NCBI GenBank assembly: GCA_014706295.1
Contig: JACSVZ010000011.1
Coordinates: 6,744,163-6,808,162, forward strand
DNA from: Lycocorax pyrrhopterus obiensis
Lineage: Eukaryota; Chordata; Aves; Passeriformes; Paradisaeidae
Length of the DNA: 64,000 nucleotides
Direction: 5' to 3'
Part shown: positions 1 through 12,639 of the stretch, piece by piece
Layout: each line of letters begins with the position of its first letter
Numbering within the stretch: the first letter of the stretch is position 1
The notes under the pieces: generated by a model
The model's database searches: none
Seen by the model: only the letters and a program-made list of their open reading frames with translations
What the model was told of the DNA's origin: nothing
Program-made: the position numbers and the translations under genes

Positions 1-221
1 GAGAATTAGCAGAAGAAAACTCCCATATCTAACAACATAACAGAGTACTGGTGGCTGATGTCTTTTGCCAGTCAGTCAAAGAACTGGCAGCTGTACAATG
101 ACTTCTTCTCCCTCACCAAGCAGAAGTCATATTTATAGAGGCAGAGCTGGGATCAGAAGGTAAACAGTACAAATGAAAGGGTCTTGCTTCTGGACTTAGG
201 ACAAGCCTGTATTTGAGTTAT

Positions 222-281
222 CTTTAGTAAAAATTCCACAGAAAAAATCACCTTTAGCAAAAATTCTACAGTAAAAATCAC
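222..281. repeat. Tandem duplication, 2 x 30 bp
   Basis: Two adjacent 30-bp units (222-251 and 252-281) begin CTTTAG and end AAAATCAC. They differ at only three positions (T/C at unit position 7, C/T at 16 and A/T at 21). This is a local duplication of AT-rich unique sequence. I see no third unit on either side and no link to a known repeat family. Confidence 0.9.
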
Positions 282-445
282 CAATATGCAGGTTCTGTGC
301 ACAGCTTTCTGCAAGCAATCTAATTAACGGTGGTGTTGGACTGAGTGGTTCACTCCCACCATGTAACACAGTAAGAGAACCCCAAATACTCCTCAGAGTC
401 ATCATATGATTTACATGTAATTGCAATACACCGAGTAAGTATCAA

Positions 446-500
446 CACGGTTGGAAAAGACCTCTAAGATAGTGCCAGCTTCTAGTTCCTATCACAAAGA
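446..500 (-). mobile_element. Probable CR1 LINE 3'-end scrap
   Basis: The stretch GGTTGGAAAAGACCTCTAAG (449-468) matches, from memory, the reverse complement of a common CR1 3' terminus. The following bases resemble its continuation but are decayed. The match is short and the boundaries are approximate, so chance similarity cannot be excluded. Confidence 0.45.
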
Positions 501-3500
501 AAAAGTGCCACCTTCCTGCAAAAATCTCTTGGCTTGCACAGCCCCAGGACTAGCTTGTGGTTAGGGATCAGGCAGCCTTTATGTCCAGAGCCCATCAGCT
601 CAGAAACAGTGTTTGTCTTAATTAATCCAGCAATTTTTCTACAAAGGAAGCGTAAATGTCTTCAAAGATAGCGTGAGTCAGCACGAAATGAAGCTGCTGC
701 AATCGAAGCACAGCACACAGGAGGAGGCACAACATCCTACAGGTGCAACGGTAGACTAATGCCTCATTTAAATACTAAACTGAACAGTGCTGTGGAGCTT
801 CAATCTTTAGTGGCAAAATAAATGCCCCATGAACAGTAATGAATTACAATTTCCCAGTTGCCAAAGCCCCACTGAGCACAGAATGGTCAGAGGCACAGTC
901 TCTCTACCTTTGGGCAGAGAAAGTTCAGCAACCTATGAACAAAAATCTCTTGAATCTGTGACTGCATTCTTCCCATCATGTTCATGATGTTTTAAGTCAT
1001 TTTCCCTTCCATTTACCTTCCACAAAGCTCAGAGGCAGCAGAAATTGCCTCATTCTGTGATTTTCAGCTGTCTTTCATTCATCAGCAGTCTTATCAGCAG
1101 TATGTTTCTCCCAGGCGAGATACAATCTATTAACATTTTTGGCAGCTTCTTGTGTGTTGCTTTTTCACTGTCTCTACCCAAGTGGGCTTTAATGGAATTC
1201 TTTTTAGCTAAAATGTATTTGTTTGGACAATACAAAACAGTTTTCTCCACTTTCTTCTGTAATTAGTTTTATCAGTACCAGAGGAAAACAAAAAAATCCA
1301 AACACTACATGTTTGGTCTCCATCTTATTTTCTTTGGACTTTGTTACAAAACAATTCTTGTTTCTATGCATCTTTTTGAAATATCTACATTTATCTGTTC
1401 TTTTTATTTTGACATAAATTACAGCAATTAAATAATACTGAAGTCCCTGATGAAAATTATCTTTAGCAACTCATTTAACTTTCATCTAAGGATCTCAAAG
1501 TGCTATTCTCATTATCTTCTAAGCTGTCTCCCAGTTGCACTGCAGTGTGTATTCTGAATGACACACTCCTTTGAAGTCTAAATGATACAAGAAAGTCTTG
1601 GCTTAGGGATGTTTTTGACAACTAATTGTAGTTTTTGATAAAACTCTTCCAACTCTGTGAGAACATACATCTCAGTGTTTTCATTATTCTTGTTTCATAT
1701 TTTATTTAGAGCGATATTAGCTTGTCACTCACTCGTCTCCAATCTCTGACTCCCCAGTAATGTCCTTCAGAGTAACTACAGAAACTTCATGTGCACTATA
1801 ATTTACTTCTCTTTCAGCTATGTACTAATCTTTGATATATCCAACTCACTCCACCAGGTGGTTATGCTTGTACACATCCTTCAGATGTGTTGGTTTGAAG
1901 TCAGATTTCCTTTCAGCTGTGAAAGGCAGTTCAGGAATAACACAGCTTCTATCTGGATACAACTCTAAGCACTCTAGGGAAGCTCTTGCCCTTTCCCCCA
2001 TGGCCATTTTTAACCCCAGAAGAATAACACCGACTAGCAAGGAATGGCAATACTTGGAATACAGTTCCTTGCAGAACAGCACAGGTAACTTTAAAACACA
2101 TTAGGGTGATGTAGGGCACCACTGTAGGGGCTCCAGTAGTTCATATACTCTGTAGATTCGTCACAGACTTGCACCAACACATTTGATCGGTGAATGACTT
2201 GAATTTAAATTCTTTTAAACTCCTGTTCCATGCAGTACAAATCAGAGGAGAACATTAAAGCAAGAAAAGTAATTGACAGAAATCTTAAAGACATATGTTA
2301 GAAGTAGACTGTGCTTTCTGCCAGCACAGTATTTAACACCATCCCCTTTCTCAGCTTGTAAATTGCAAATGGATGAGTCGAAATTTCCTCACAGAGAAGG
2401 AGAGCAAGTCGGTGGGAAGATGCTGGGGAAGCATTTTTAAGTTCTGTGACTGCACAGGAACCTAACACTGCACAAAACACTGAACTTTTAAAGACATTTA
2501 AGGGAGCAGAGGAGAATGTTCTGGTATCAGGATGAAGTACCACTTAAGTCTTCCCAATGCACCATTTAGATCTTCTCCCAAATTAACAATAAATAAAAGG
2601 GCAAAGAAGGGATAAAAAGCATAGAGAGAAATCACCAAACTACAAAAGCAAAGCAAAAGAAAGGAAATGTGTATTCCACATGCTATCATTGCTTCAGAAT
2701 GTGGGGAAGGCAGAAAAATACAAGTGCAACAGAAGTTTCATGGAGGAAAAGTCCATCTGTGGATTTTGAACTCAAAGCTTCCTGCTCAATCTCTGGTCCA
2801 ATAGAAGCCCAAAGCAGATGAGTACTGGAAATTGGGACTGGAAATCCAGAGGAAAGACAACTCTGGTCTTGCATGTTTCTTTTTCTCCTTCCAAAACTAT
2901 TCCAAAATTATCTTTCTCAGTGCCAATAATCTGCCTTTCATTTTACAGTATCTATGGTGAAGCATCAGATTGCTGCAGGTTTATTTAGGACTCTTTGAGC
3001 AAAGTACCCTCTATGCAGTGGGTGGCAGTCACCAGTAATGTTGTTGTTGTTATCATTATCACTATAGAAAAGCTTGCAGTGTAAAAATGTTTATGGAGCC
3101 AAGGTTTATGCAGACTGATTTCACATGCACCTCCTACACTAAAGATTCTCCACTGAATAGAAGCCACAGTAATTCCATGATATGCTGGATCTGGAGGTTT
3201 GAATAGCCATTGTAATGTCTCCCTTAGCCAAGCCAACTCCAGAGCAAACAGACATTCTATCTTCCAAATGAGACAGGAGAAGGCCAGTAAGAACATCCCT
3301 CACAAGCAAAAATGTTTAAAACTTACATATAGACTTTTAAAACTTGCTTACATTCTAGGTTATTGGTGTTTGGATGTTCTGTAATGAATGTTGTGGTCAA
3401 TAAATATCTTTGGGCAAGGGAAGGATGATCTTGGATATACTCAAGAGCTAAGGAGGAACAGCAGCATAGGATCCTCTTAGGGTTTGCATCAATTCATTTC

Positions 3501-3746
3501 TGCTGTGCTCTTTGGCAAGGGAATAATGCTCTCATTTGCTTAAAAACATTTGTTGAAATAGTTACAGGGATGCACCCTTTCATTACAGAATTTACTAAGT
3601 TGGGTCAATGTTTTATAGAAGTTGCTCACAGAAATGATTCAATAAACTTTGGACCAATCCTGCAGTGCAGCACCAACCTCCAAATCAAGTGGGAACAAGA
3701 CTTCATCAGGGAATACAGATTTGTAGGAACTGGTCCATTGTTTTGA

Positions 3747-4310
3747 ACAAAAAAAAAGTATTCTTTTTTAACTATTCATTATTTAATCAAGCCTATTTAC
3801 CTTAGAATGATTATCTACTTATTTAAATCTTGTAAATGCAGTTGTAATTCTTCAAGCATTTATGAAAATAAATCAAAAAACAGGTAAGCTATCTGGTTTT
3901 TGTAAATAATATATTAAATTTTCTTCAAACAAAATAATTAATTCTAAAAAGTAACACTGCATTATAAAACAATTCCCAATAAAACATTCTCTAATTATAA
4001 TTCCAAAGCTCGTATTATTTTTGAAACTTGTGTCAGCTATTTGATAGATAATAAAAACAAATTACTGTATGTTTTAATAACAGTTGTCAAATAACACCAT
4101 AATGCCCAACTGATGACTAATCACAATGTATAATTCCCCATAAAAGCTAATTGACAATTGATTTTCTTAAATACTGAAAGAATTCATCATGATTAACACC
4201 ACTACAATAAAATCCCAAGGAATTAGAAAAGATTTATCTCTATTTGAGCATTTCTGCAAATGTTAGACTTCCTGAAGAGAATTAATAATAAAGGTAGGTT
4301 GGAAACACAA
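3747..4310. promoter_or_regulatory. AT-rich candidate conserved non-coding element
   Basis: This block is rich in TAAT/ATTA homeodomain cores (for example CTAATTATAATT near 3992 and TAATTAATTCT near 3936). It also has SOX-like ACAAT motifs such as GACAATTGATT near 4152, and it contains no recognisable transposon sequence. That texture is typical of deeply conserved developmental enhancers, but plain AT-rich DNA can look the same. Conservation is inferred, not observed. Confidence 0.25.
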
Positions 4311-5340
4311 CATCCTCCTTGTTCACAGACAGAATATGAATTATGAGGATGTAACTAAGGGGATCAGTACTTTTTTGTAGGTGCATCATGGTTTATATAC
4401 ACGGTTGGTGCATTTGCTCTCAAGGCCTGTCAACACACTCAGCTCTGGGATCATCATCTCATCTCCAGCAAATCCATGACAGAAATTGGGGAAAAAAGTG
4501 CAAAAACATAAAAAAGAAGATGGTAATAATATGGAACACAAGAAGATGAACCCAACAGTAGCTATGCAGGTAATTGCTAGAGGTGGTTGCTGTGAGCACG
4601 AGAGGGTGGATTTCAGGGTGGAGGGGAGCCAACAAGGGAGGCCACAATTCTGGCTAAGAACCCCCTCCCCGCCGCCGAAAACTGGATAATTGGAGCAATA
4701 AATTTTTCCATGCTATATTAAATACAAAACAGGAGAGACAGCGAACATGATTATTATGTGTCAGCTTGTCTAAGGATCTTTAGGCAGTGATTAAAATAAA
4801 AAGACATTTCCCTGCAGTTCTGCAATGTTGTGGGGAGGGGCAATTTTTGTCCTTATTAAACTTCAGTGGGGTTTTAATGGGAAACTTTAGTTTGTCACTG
4901 TAGGATCAGTCAGAAGGTACAAGTAGCACAGAGTGGAACAAAATAAAAAGGTGAAAGGCTATTGCTGTATGAGCACATGACAGTTTAAATTAGTTATGCA
5001 CTCTCAAGAGCATTCTGTACAGCCCAGAGAAGCTGTGCCCAAGGGCAGGAGGACACCAGCCTGACTTTTAAGCTGCTTAAGCTTCTTTCTTATGCTTTAA
5101 TACTAGAGGGGCCAGGGTCATTTGGACAATCCCTCTTCTATCCAAAATATTCAGATCTTCCCTAGTATTTAAGTACAAACCTTTTGCTTTACACTTTTTA
5201 CAGCATGCATTTCATTCCCAGCTCCTGCAGTGACAACTCTTCTACAGTACAAGATTTTTGCATTTATTTGATTAAAAGTTAAACCAAATGAGAAAGGATG
5301 TTGCTTGTATTACTGATAAGGAAAAAGACAAACAGCACTG

Positions 5341-5545
5341 AAATTCTTCCCTCTGAGGGTGCTAGAACAGATTGCCCAGAGAAGCTGTGGCTGCCCCAAC
5401 CCTGGAAGTGTTCAAGGTCAGGTTGGACAGGGCTTGGAGCAACCTGGGATAGTGGAAGGTGTCCCTGCTTATGGAAGGGGCAGAAATTGCAAAATCTTTA
5501 AGGTCCCTTCCAACCCAAACCATTCTACCCCTGCGTGATTCTGAC
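5341..5545 (+). mobile_element. CR1 LINE, 5'-truncated 3' end
   Basis: Sense-strand CR1 tail. AAATTCTTCCCTCTGAGGGT is followed by AGATTGCCCAGAGAAGCTGT, then TGGAAGTGTTCAAGGTCAGG. The copy ends with AAGGTCCCTTCCAACCCAAA and CCATTCTACC, after which comes a decayed ATTCTATG-type terminal microsatellite (about 5521-5545). Only about 200 bp of the 3' region remain, which is normal for this element because most copies are truncated at reverse transcription. The open frame through it (5298-5501, +) is a by-product and not a gene. Confidence 0.93.
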
Positions 5546-7119
5546 TGAAATGAGCAGCTGAGTCATATAAACTAGAGCAGTTTTGAGAGGTGTGTCTCAG
5601 TTCAGTAAAACTATATTAAATTAAAGAGGAAGGTCAGATAACAATCTCTACCTAATTAACTCATTTGCTTTTCTCATGGTTTTACCACATGCAAACAATT
5701 AAACTACAGTTTTAAAATGTCATTTGTTTTCCTTACACACAGAAAGAATGATATCAGTTCAAATAGAGCAGAGAACTAAGCCAGGCTGCCCAGGGCCGAG
5801 AAGCCACATTCCACATTGTGATGCACAAACACATCAGTCAATAAATTATGTACATGAAGCAACCAAAGTAAGCCTTAGCCAAAACAACAGCAACAAAAAC
5901 AACCCCCACCAAACAAACCATACTGGTAAAATAAACTAAAGTATTCAATTATTGAATGAAACCATTTGCAGTGAGCAATTTTGAGATAATAGGCTGAAAT
6001 GTAACAGAAAGCACACCATTGCCTGCTCAAAAGCTCGTCTGAAAGGAATGCTAAACTGACAATAACACAAACAAATACTAATCCATTTATTGTCCAATAT
6101 TCCATAACAAACAGTTAGAATGGTCAGATCCTTTGGGAAAAGGTACAGAGCTTCGTATAACACACTAACTATAAACCCATAATCCTGTTTACTGTTTTCC
6201 ATAAAACAAGAATATGAGAGCATTTGCTGAAATGGAAAGCCACACATCTCTGAGCTTTGTGTAAGTGGATAACGACAGCCAGACTTCTGACTTCGCCTCC
6301 CTGATCAGGAACTGCCTTCAGTATGAGAGTACTAAATAATCCATGTTAGTTAGCTCTTCTTTGCATGGACTTTTGCATCTGTCACCTCAGCTGAGGCAAA
6401 TGATCCCCAGTCTAAATCTCTTTTATGGCAAATACTGGGAAAGGCTTAAAAAATAACACAAAACCAAAGCCCAGCACGGTATAGGATTTGCTTATGGATG
6501 TCACTGTCAGAAAACCATAGTGAGAAGAGCAATTCATTACATTCAGTTAAAAGGAAGCCAAACTCTGAAAACTATTTCCAGCCATGTAGAACAATATTAT
6601 CTATTTAGTACCAGTAGTCCACATGTTTCAAATTAATGATCAAACTAAATTGGGAGAACAGTCTTTTCCATTAATTGGGGGAAAAAAATAAAAATCAGTA
6701 AACAGCTTGATGAGTTGCCTTCCTGCAATCCCCTTATTGGAATCAATGTACTGGTCTTGCTGGAAGTTCAGTGTGATTATCCATGGACAAAACAGCATCC
6801 TGGATTTACATTAAGTGACGTGCCAACTGCAGGCTGTGTGTTTGTGTCCACACAGGTAGTGAAGTCAGTCCTCTAATGTAAGCAATGCCCATGTTACTCC
6901 TATGCTGAGGGGTGAATGTGTTTGCAAATAGGAATTTCTGCTTAGAGGACATGGCTGCATGTTTTTCACAGGAGGATTTGTACCCTCCTGAAAAGAATCC
7001 AACCTGCTCCATCACATGAATCACACACGTGAGGTCACACTGCTGCTTCCACGCTGGATTGTGTTTTCATTGTTCCCTGTAGGGTTTTTTTTTTTTTGGC
7101 TATAATTAAAGTTAATCAC

Positions 7120-7660
7120 ATTTCAAAGTACCAAGATAATTATCTCCATGTCAAATTAGCTCTTTTCAAATTAAAGACTATTTCTGCTTAATTTCTCCCA
7201 TCTTGAAAGAAAAGCAGTGATCCCCAGATTTTTTATGTCATTTCTTTATGAACATGAGGTTACGATAAGCTACTTTCTGAACCACTGCTTGAATGCAATT
7301 TATTTTACATAGCTTTGCATAATAAAATAGCATTTTAGATAACTTATTCAAAGGGCAGATAGTAATTCTCTGAAGATTTCATTAAATCACTCTTTTCATG
7401 TTAAATTAATGTGCCAAGTTAATTTTGGAATAAACAAACCAAGATATTTAATTGCTTTGTGATAAATATGTACTCTTTGCCTAGAATTTTATCATGCAGT
7501 TTTAGATTTTTAAACTCCATGTATTTGTGTGCATCTCAAAAGCCTTAAATTTATGTATTTACTGGTACACACAATAAGATTTTTATTTAATAAACTGGTA
7601 AATCCATGTTCATATCAGACCTAAATTTATCGTTAATAATTATTTTGTATCCCATGTTTT
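7120..7660. promoter_or_regulatory. AT-rich candidate conserved element upstream of a possible exon
   Basis: It is dense in TAAT cores (CTATAATTAAAGTTAATCAC near 7120 and the palindrome GATAATTATC near 7135) and free of recognisable repeats. It runs directly into a polypyrimidine-rich stretch and an AG at 7666-7667. Conserved intronic sequence upstream of regulated exons often looks like this. Both regulatory function and conservation are inferred from texture only. Confidence 0.25.
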
Positions 7661-7667
7661 CCTACAG

Positions 7668-7746
7668 CATGAATGACAGAGGGGACTTCTTGGAAGAAGT
7701 CAGTTCGAAACAAATTGACACGGAAAACCTGAAGGATAAGCTATGA
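7668..7746 (+). other. Candidate short coding exon (unproven)
   Basis: The acceptor-like string TCCCATGTTTTCCTACAG ends at 7667. From 7669 an ATG opens a 25-codon frame ending in TGA at 7744-7746. Its product starts MNDRGDFLEEVSSKQ, is strongly charged and would suit an amphipathic helix. A possible polyadenylation signal, AATAAA, lies at 8522-8527. I see no strong donor close downstream, so it would most simply be a terminal exon. I do not recognise the peptide. A 25-codon frame and one acceptor match are common by chance, so this is a lead rather than a gene call. Confidence 0.15.
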
Positions 7747-8109
7747 CAAATGGGAACCAACAGCAAAAAAATGCAGCTGCACAGAGCGAGACAGAAAGAC
7801 TCAGGACTGCAGCCAGATTTGCTTTACATCAGAGTTCACAGGCGCACTCCCCTCTTTTTCCCCCTTCAGTGGATGCACAGGTGTGCTCCAGAACTGCACC
7901 ATGCTAACTACGGTTACTTGGAGATGAGCCTGACCCGCGGCTGGAGCCCCAGCCCGGTGAAGTGCCACACAGCCCTGCTGCCAGCACTGGCCATCCTCAG
8001 ACACTCCGTGCCCCTCCGCCCCTGACTCATCCTGCAAGTGCTCCTTTCAGCCTCTAGCACTGGGAAACAAAACCTCCATCCACTGAATCTGGGGCTAGAA
8101 AGATAAGTA

Positions 8110-8400
8110 TGCACTGCCAAGCAGTAATTAATGCAGCATCTTTAATAAGAGAGAGATTTTGATGAGCTTTGTCGGTACAAAATAAGCTGGCAGTCCAGCA
8201 ACAATTATTTACTAATGCTCCTAACAAGGACAAAGGTTTGAGATTTTAGAGCCAAAGGATACCTTTGACAGCCATCAGCAATTATTATTATTGCTGTTAA
8301 CAATATAGTTGGATGCATATTTCACTTGATTTCTTGGCAATATTTCATGTTACTTTCAAAGGCTACAAAAATCCATTGCAATTCTAACATTTCACACTGA
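8110..8400. promoter_or_regulatory. Enhancer-like AT-rich stretch
   Basis: It contains AGTAATTAATGCAGC near 8122, SOX- or TCF-like GGACAAAGG near 8227, a spaced second ATACCTTTGACAGCC near 8260, and AATTATTATTATTGCTG near 8280. No repeat family is visible. The motif mix suggests a developmental enhancer, but conservation cannot be judged from one sequence. Confidence 0.2.
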
Positions 8401-9334
8401 TTTATCCAAGCATGATGTTGGAATTAGTGCTCTTGATGTTTTCTCTTGATAAGGTTGTAAAACATTCTTGGGAGTTATTTCAATTTTTTTTAATCTTTTC
8501 AAGAAAATTATACTCAGCTAGAATAAATTATTTCAGTTCTTCTGCTAGCAGTGAAGAACAATCTTATTTAGGGCAGTTTTTCAGCTTATACTACAAACTG
8601 GAGAAGGAACACCCAAGCTGAACTGTCGTACAGACACCAATAGCACATTTTTAACTAGAAAAATTAGTTATTTCACAGTTTTGCAGCTGAAAAGTTTCTA
8701 GTAAAACCTCTATAGGGAAAAAAACAACACGTGATACTTGCTTATATTTATGAAATTATTTTCATGTAGAAAAATTGGCTGCTGGATTCATTCTTAGCAG
8801 CAATAAGGCCTAGGAGAGTTTCCCTTCCCTGTGCATCCATAATGCTCCAGCTGATCTCGCTGCAGGCTCTTGTGCCAGGTGGGGACACAAGGGTGCAATG
8901 CCCCCCAGTCAGGAGCCCATGGAGGGAGACACAATCTCATCATCATCCTCCCGAGATTTGTCACCATTTTTCTCCTACACCAGCCTTTTAGCAGCAAAAC
9001 TATCCATTTTATTTCTCTTTTCTCTATGACAGTATTATGATAGATAGTAATTCCTCCCTCTCAGGAAAAAAAAATTAAAGCATGCCTAATTTTAAGCAAA
9101 GGCTTAAAACCCTCTAAATTCAAGAGCAGTAGAGCTCACCAAATCCAAACACTCAGTGAACTAAAAGCTCTACATAACCTAAACTTTACTGATAGTGAAG
9201 TAGCTGCCCAACTGCTTCATTGACTCAGGGTGAAGATATGTGCACAGGGAGATCACAAATGATGTCACCTTGGGTTTTTACACGTATATTTGTACTTTTT
9301 TACTTTTACAAAAAATAAACAAGTATTTTATAAA

Positions 9335-9440
9335 ATCATAGATGGCTTTGGGCTGGAAGGGACCTTAAAGATCATCTAGTTCCAACCCCTCTGCCATGGG
9401 GAGCGACACTTTCCACTAGATTATGTTGTTCAAAGCCATA
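9335..9440 (-). mobile_element. CR1 LINE 3' end, antisense
   Basis: This is the reverse complement of a CR1 tail. It starts ATCATAGATGGCTTTGGGCT, runs through GGAAGGGACCTTAAAGATCA and AGTTCCAACCCCTCTGCCAT, and ends at a decayed GTTGTTCAAAGCC. About 105 bp survive, and the loss is at the element's 5' side. The sequence upstream (plus-strand left) is unique and A/T-rich. Confidence 0.92.
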
Positions 9441-10659
9441 TCTAAATATCATTTGCCAAAATATTTCTTCTTTCCAGTGCTAGAAAAATGTGTAAGCATG
9501 TTCAAAATTTGGGGATTGCATGAAAAAGCAAACCCAGCTTCTTCTGCATCCTCCACATACCAAAGCAGAGTGCACTCTAAGTGGAGTACACCTGTGGGAG
9601 TAGAGCTGATTCAGGTAAGTGCTCAAAGGGTTAAACCCCTGATTCATTTTCAGTGGTTTAAAATTCTCATCTCAGTTTTAAAAAGTCATTATTTATCTGA
9701 ATGAAGAGGAAGAAGGAAGAGTAGATGGCCCAAGAAAGAGCAGAAAGTATAAATGCTGATGTGTGACTGGGTCCTGATCAGCACCCAGTTGTGACCACCA
9801 GCGCTCCTCAGTGGGGTGAAAATTTGATGATAGGTTGCATGTGCAATTGAGCAACACAAATATCTTCTTCTCAGCCTCACTACAGGCCAAGGCTGCACTT
9901 CTGAAAATAATTGGGTTTTTTGAATACATAATTTTGAGGGTCATTGCCCATGGATTGCTGAAAACGCTCTCTCTGGGAATCCAGACTTATTTGTTTGGCC
10001 ATGAGTTTCTATTTCACAGTGCAAGATAAGGCCTATTTGCTGCTATTGCCCATCACTGTGTAATCAGCTTCTGTATTATCATCGGTTTATTCATTGTTCT
10101 GTAGCACACTGTGCCGTGCTCAGGTTCAATCAGAAGAGATTTATGGGAGGAATGACTTGTTTGTTGATTTGCTTGCTTCCTCTCCTCCCACACGGATGCA
10201 CATGGAGTAGGTAGGTCAGCTACAACACTTAAAGGCTTCCTAATCCTAAATTGATGTAGCCTCTGGAAATGTCTTTAAACCGAGTGTCCAATTCTCAGTT
10301 TGCAGGGGAGCATTAATACCCAGCAGCTCCTGCCTCTTCACATTAACACAAATTGTTTCAGTGCAGGGTAAACAAAGTGAGAAAATGAGGGCACTGCTGC
10401 CTCCGTTTGGGAACCACTGCCAAGGGCAGTAGGCCAGGGCCACAGAGAAACTCAATCCTCCTGCAAGCAGCCCTGTGGAGAAGGTTGGCTGTGGGACAGC
10501 CTGGCTGAGCACACCGTGATCTTAGCCTAAGTGGCATTTCCTGCTCTAAGTTTTATCAAACTGCAAACCTCCTTTCCTATATTTACAGCCACCCAGGCGC
10601 TTTTTCCTATTACCAGAAGCACTTCAGGGATTTGCTAATGCACTGGAAGCACCTTTCTG

Positions 10660-11460
10660 ATAAGCCAACATAAATAGGTACAGCAATAAATCAAGAAGCA
10701 TTATGCTACTCCAGGATGTGGAGGGGGATCATTTCATTATGCTGATAAAAATAAAACCAAAAAACAATAGACGTTATACTACCATATGGAGGTGCATTTC
10801 TGTGTACAGAGAATGTGAAGCTTAATAGGAGAGGAAAATAATTACAGGATGTGCTACTCACCAAAAGCAATCAGCATCACATGACAAGTGCCAGGACAGG
10901 GTTATTGGAGAGGGTTGCATTAGAAGACAATATGCCTTATGAGGAAGATGGAGGCATTATAAAAACATAATGCACGTGTGAGTGGTGCGTGCATTACACA
11001 CTGACAAACAAATGCTTCCCAGGAATATAGATTGCTGTAAACAGAGCTTTAATTATTTAATTTCCTTGTTCAAGAGTGCAAAGCTCTAGCCAAGAAAGCA
11101 TCTCCTTCCATATCAATTTAAATAGCACCTTTCTCCTATCTAGTTGGCAGCACCCATTTCATAAGCTACTGCCACCAGAAAAATTAAGATTAATTAAATT
11201 GATCTTTTAAAATTACATTAACAGATGTTTTATTTTTAAATTTCCGCAGTAAACTGGAAATTGTGCTTGAGAAGTTAGACCAACATGTTAATGCTCCTAT
11301 TTTGGTTTTTATTTGGTGTATCTGCTCAATAATATCAGCCTCTGTTTAATTAAACACATTTTATCCCTTTATTGACATTGCATAAAGTCCAAAAGTCACA
11401 ACAGGGAATATGTTATTGAGCCATTCCACGTTTCTTAAATGACTGAAAGCACTTAGTTTC
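10660..11460. promoter_or_regulatory. AT-rich candidate conserved non-coding block
   Basis: Repeat-free sequence with clustered TAATTA/TTAATTAA cores (AGATTAATTAAATTGATC near 11188, GTTTAATTAAACAC near 11344). It also has the alternating GCACGTGTGAGTGGTGCGTGC near 10972-10992. It is among the most enhancer-like segments of the window by eye. No function can be assigned. Confidence 0.28.
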
Positions 11461-11505
11461 ACCTCAAACACCACAATGCTCTACAGAAGGAGGATATGAT
11501 GGTGG

Positions 11506-11521
11506 TTATTAATATTAATAA
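11506..11521. repeat. Perfect 16-bp AT palindrome
   Basis: TTATTAATATTAATAA is fully self-complementary with no spacer. It could bind paired homeodomain-type factors or simply reflect AT-rich composition. It sits just right of the AT-rich block at 10660-11460. Confidence 0.9.
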
Positions 11522-12639
11522 TCAGCCAGTATTTGCTTTTACATTGACAGTGACTCCCACCAGCCCTGGATCCAGCTCGCCACACCCTGCAACTCAGCCT
11601 CCAGCTCATCCCTCTGGAGAGCTCCTCTGCAGGGACAGGAGTGTCTGGTGCCCTGCGCTGCCCAAGCAGTTGCTCCTCAGCCATGGGGACTGCAGCCAGA
11701 TTTTGGCCAGTCCCAGCAGCAAAGTCAGGCCTCAACTCAGCTTCAGAGAGTCCTTAACCTTGAGGAAATGAAATATTAGGGGAAGATGACACTGTAAGTT
11801 TGAATTAGGCTTTGATTCAACCCAATCAAACCCCGAAATGCAGAAACAAGCCCAGTGCAAGCAGTGCTTGGCAGCCCCACAGAGGACACGGGGACAGAAA
11901 GAGTTTCCTGAACACACCGGGAGGCTGTTCCTGACTAACACACTGACATGAAAGGAGGCAGGAAAAGAAAGCATGGAGAACATCATATAGTTTTTATTTA
12001 AGAGACCCAGATCCTCCCTGAGTCCCAAGGGCACAGAGTCTTCCTAAGTCCCAGAGACACTCAAAGATTTTGGTGTGAGCATGGACACAAGCTTCACAGG
12101 GCAGTGCCACAGGCTTGTGGCAGCCTCTCCTCTCAGCACAGTACCACCCTTATTTTCATTATTTGAAACACAGGACTGCCAAGGCCTTTCCTCCTCTATT
12201 GCTTCTGTCTACACCAAAGTCTGGTTACTATCAGCTCTTCTCTCTGTAATAGTTTATACACTTGGGTGATTGACCAAAACTTTCTTACAGAATCGGGGAG
12301 GTCATTTCTTCCTGCCTCCCCTCCCCCCAACTCTGTATTTCCTTTGGCTGTAGCACATGTGAGTTTCCCTCTGTTCCTCTTCTAGCTGTCCATCACCACT
12401 ACTCATTTTTAGAGCTTCCCACATCTGCCATGCAGTGTTCCAAATGCAGGGCCTGCTTCCCATCACATCCTCCTCTTCCTTTCACCTGCCCACCAAGAGT
12501 GCAGATGTTTGGACAAGCACAGGAAAGCTGCATCAGTCACATCATGAGAGAATGGGCTGACTGAGAGACACGGCAGAAGTAAAAGGAAGGGAAATAATTT
12601 CAATCAAATTCTTAGGAGTTGGTTTTGGTTTAAAAGACA

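Larger units (their letters stand above)
1..5340. other. Non-coding unique sequence, no gene recognised
   Basis: Apart from the tandem duplication at 222-281, the probable CR1 scrap near 446-500 and the AT-rich block at 3747-4310, I see no structure here. Open frames are at most about 100 codons, are scattered on both strands and resemble no protein I know. Composition is AT-rich throughout, as expected for avian intergenic or intronic DNA. Confidence 0.7.
5546..9334. other. Non-coding unique sequence between two CR1 tails
   Basis: It holds the AT-rich block at 7120-7660, the candidate exon at 7668, a second AT-rich enhancer-like stretch at 8110-8400, and a 13-base T run at 7085-7097. The longest open frames (91-100 codons) overlap in opposite directions and look random. 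No transposon other than the flanking CR1 copies was recognised. Confidence 0.65.

Noticed and set aside
5298..5501. 67-codon forward frame
   Set aside because: It lies in a CR1 3' region that is non-coding in the element.
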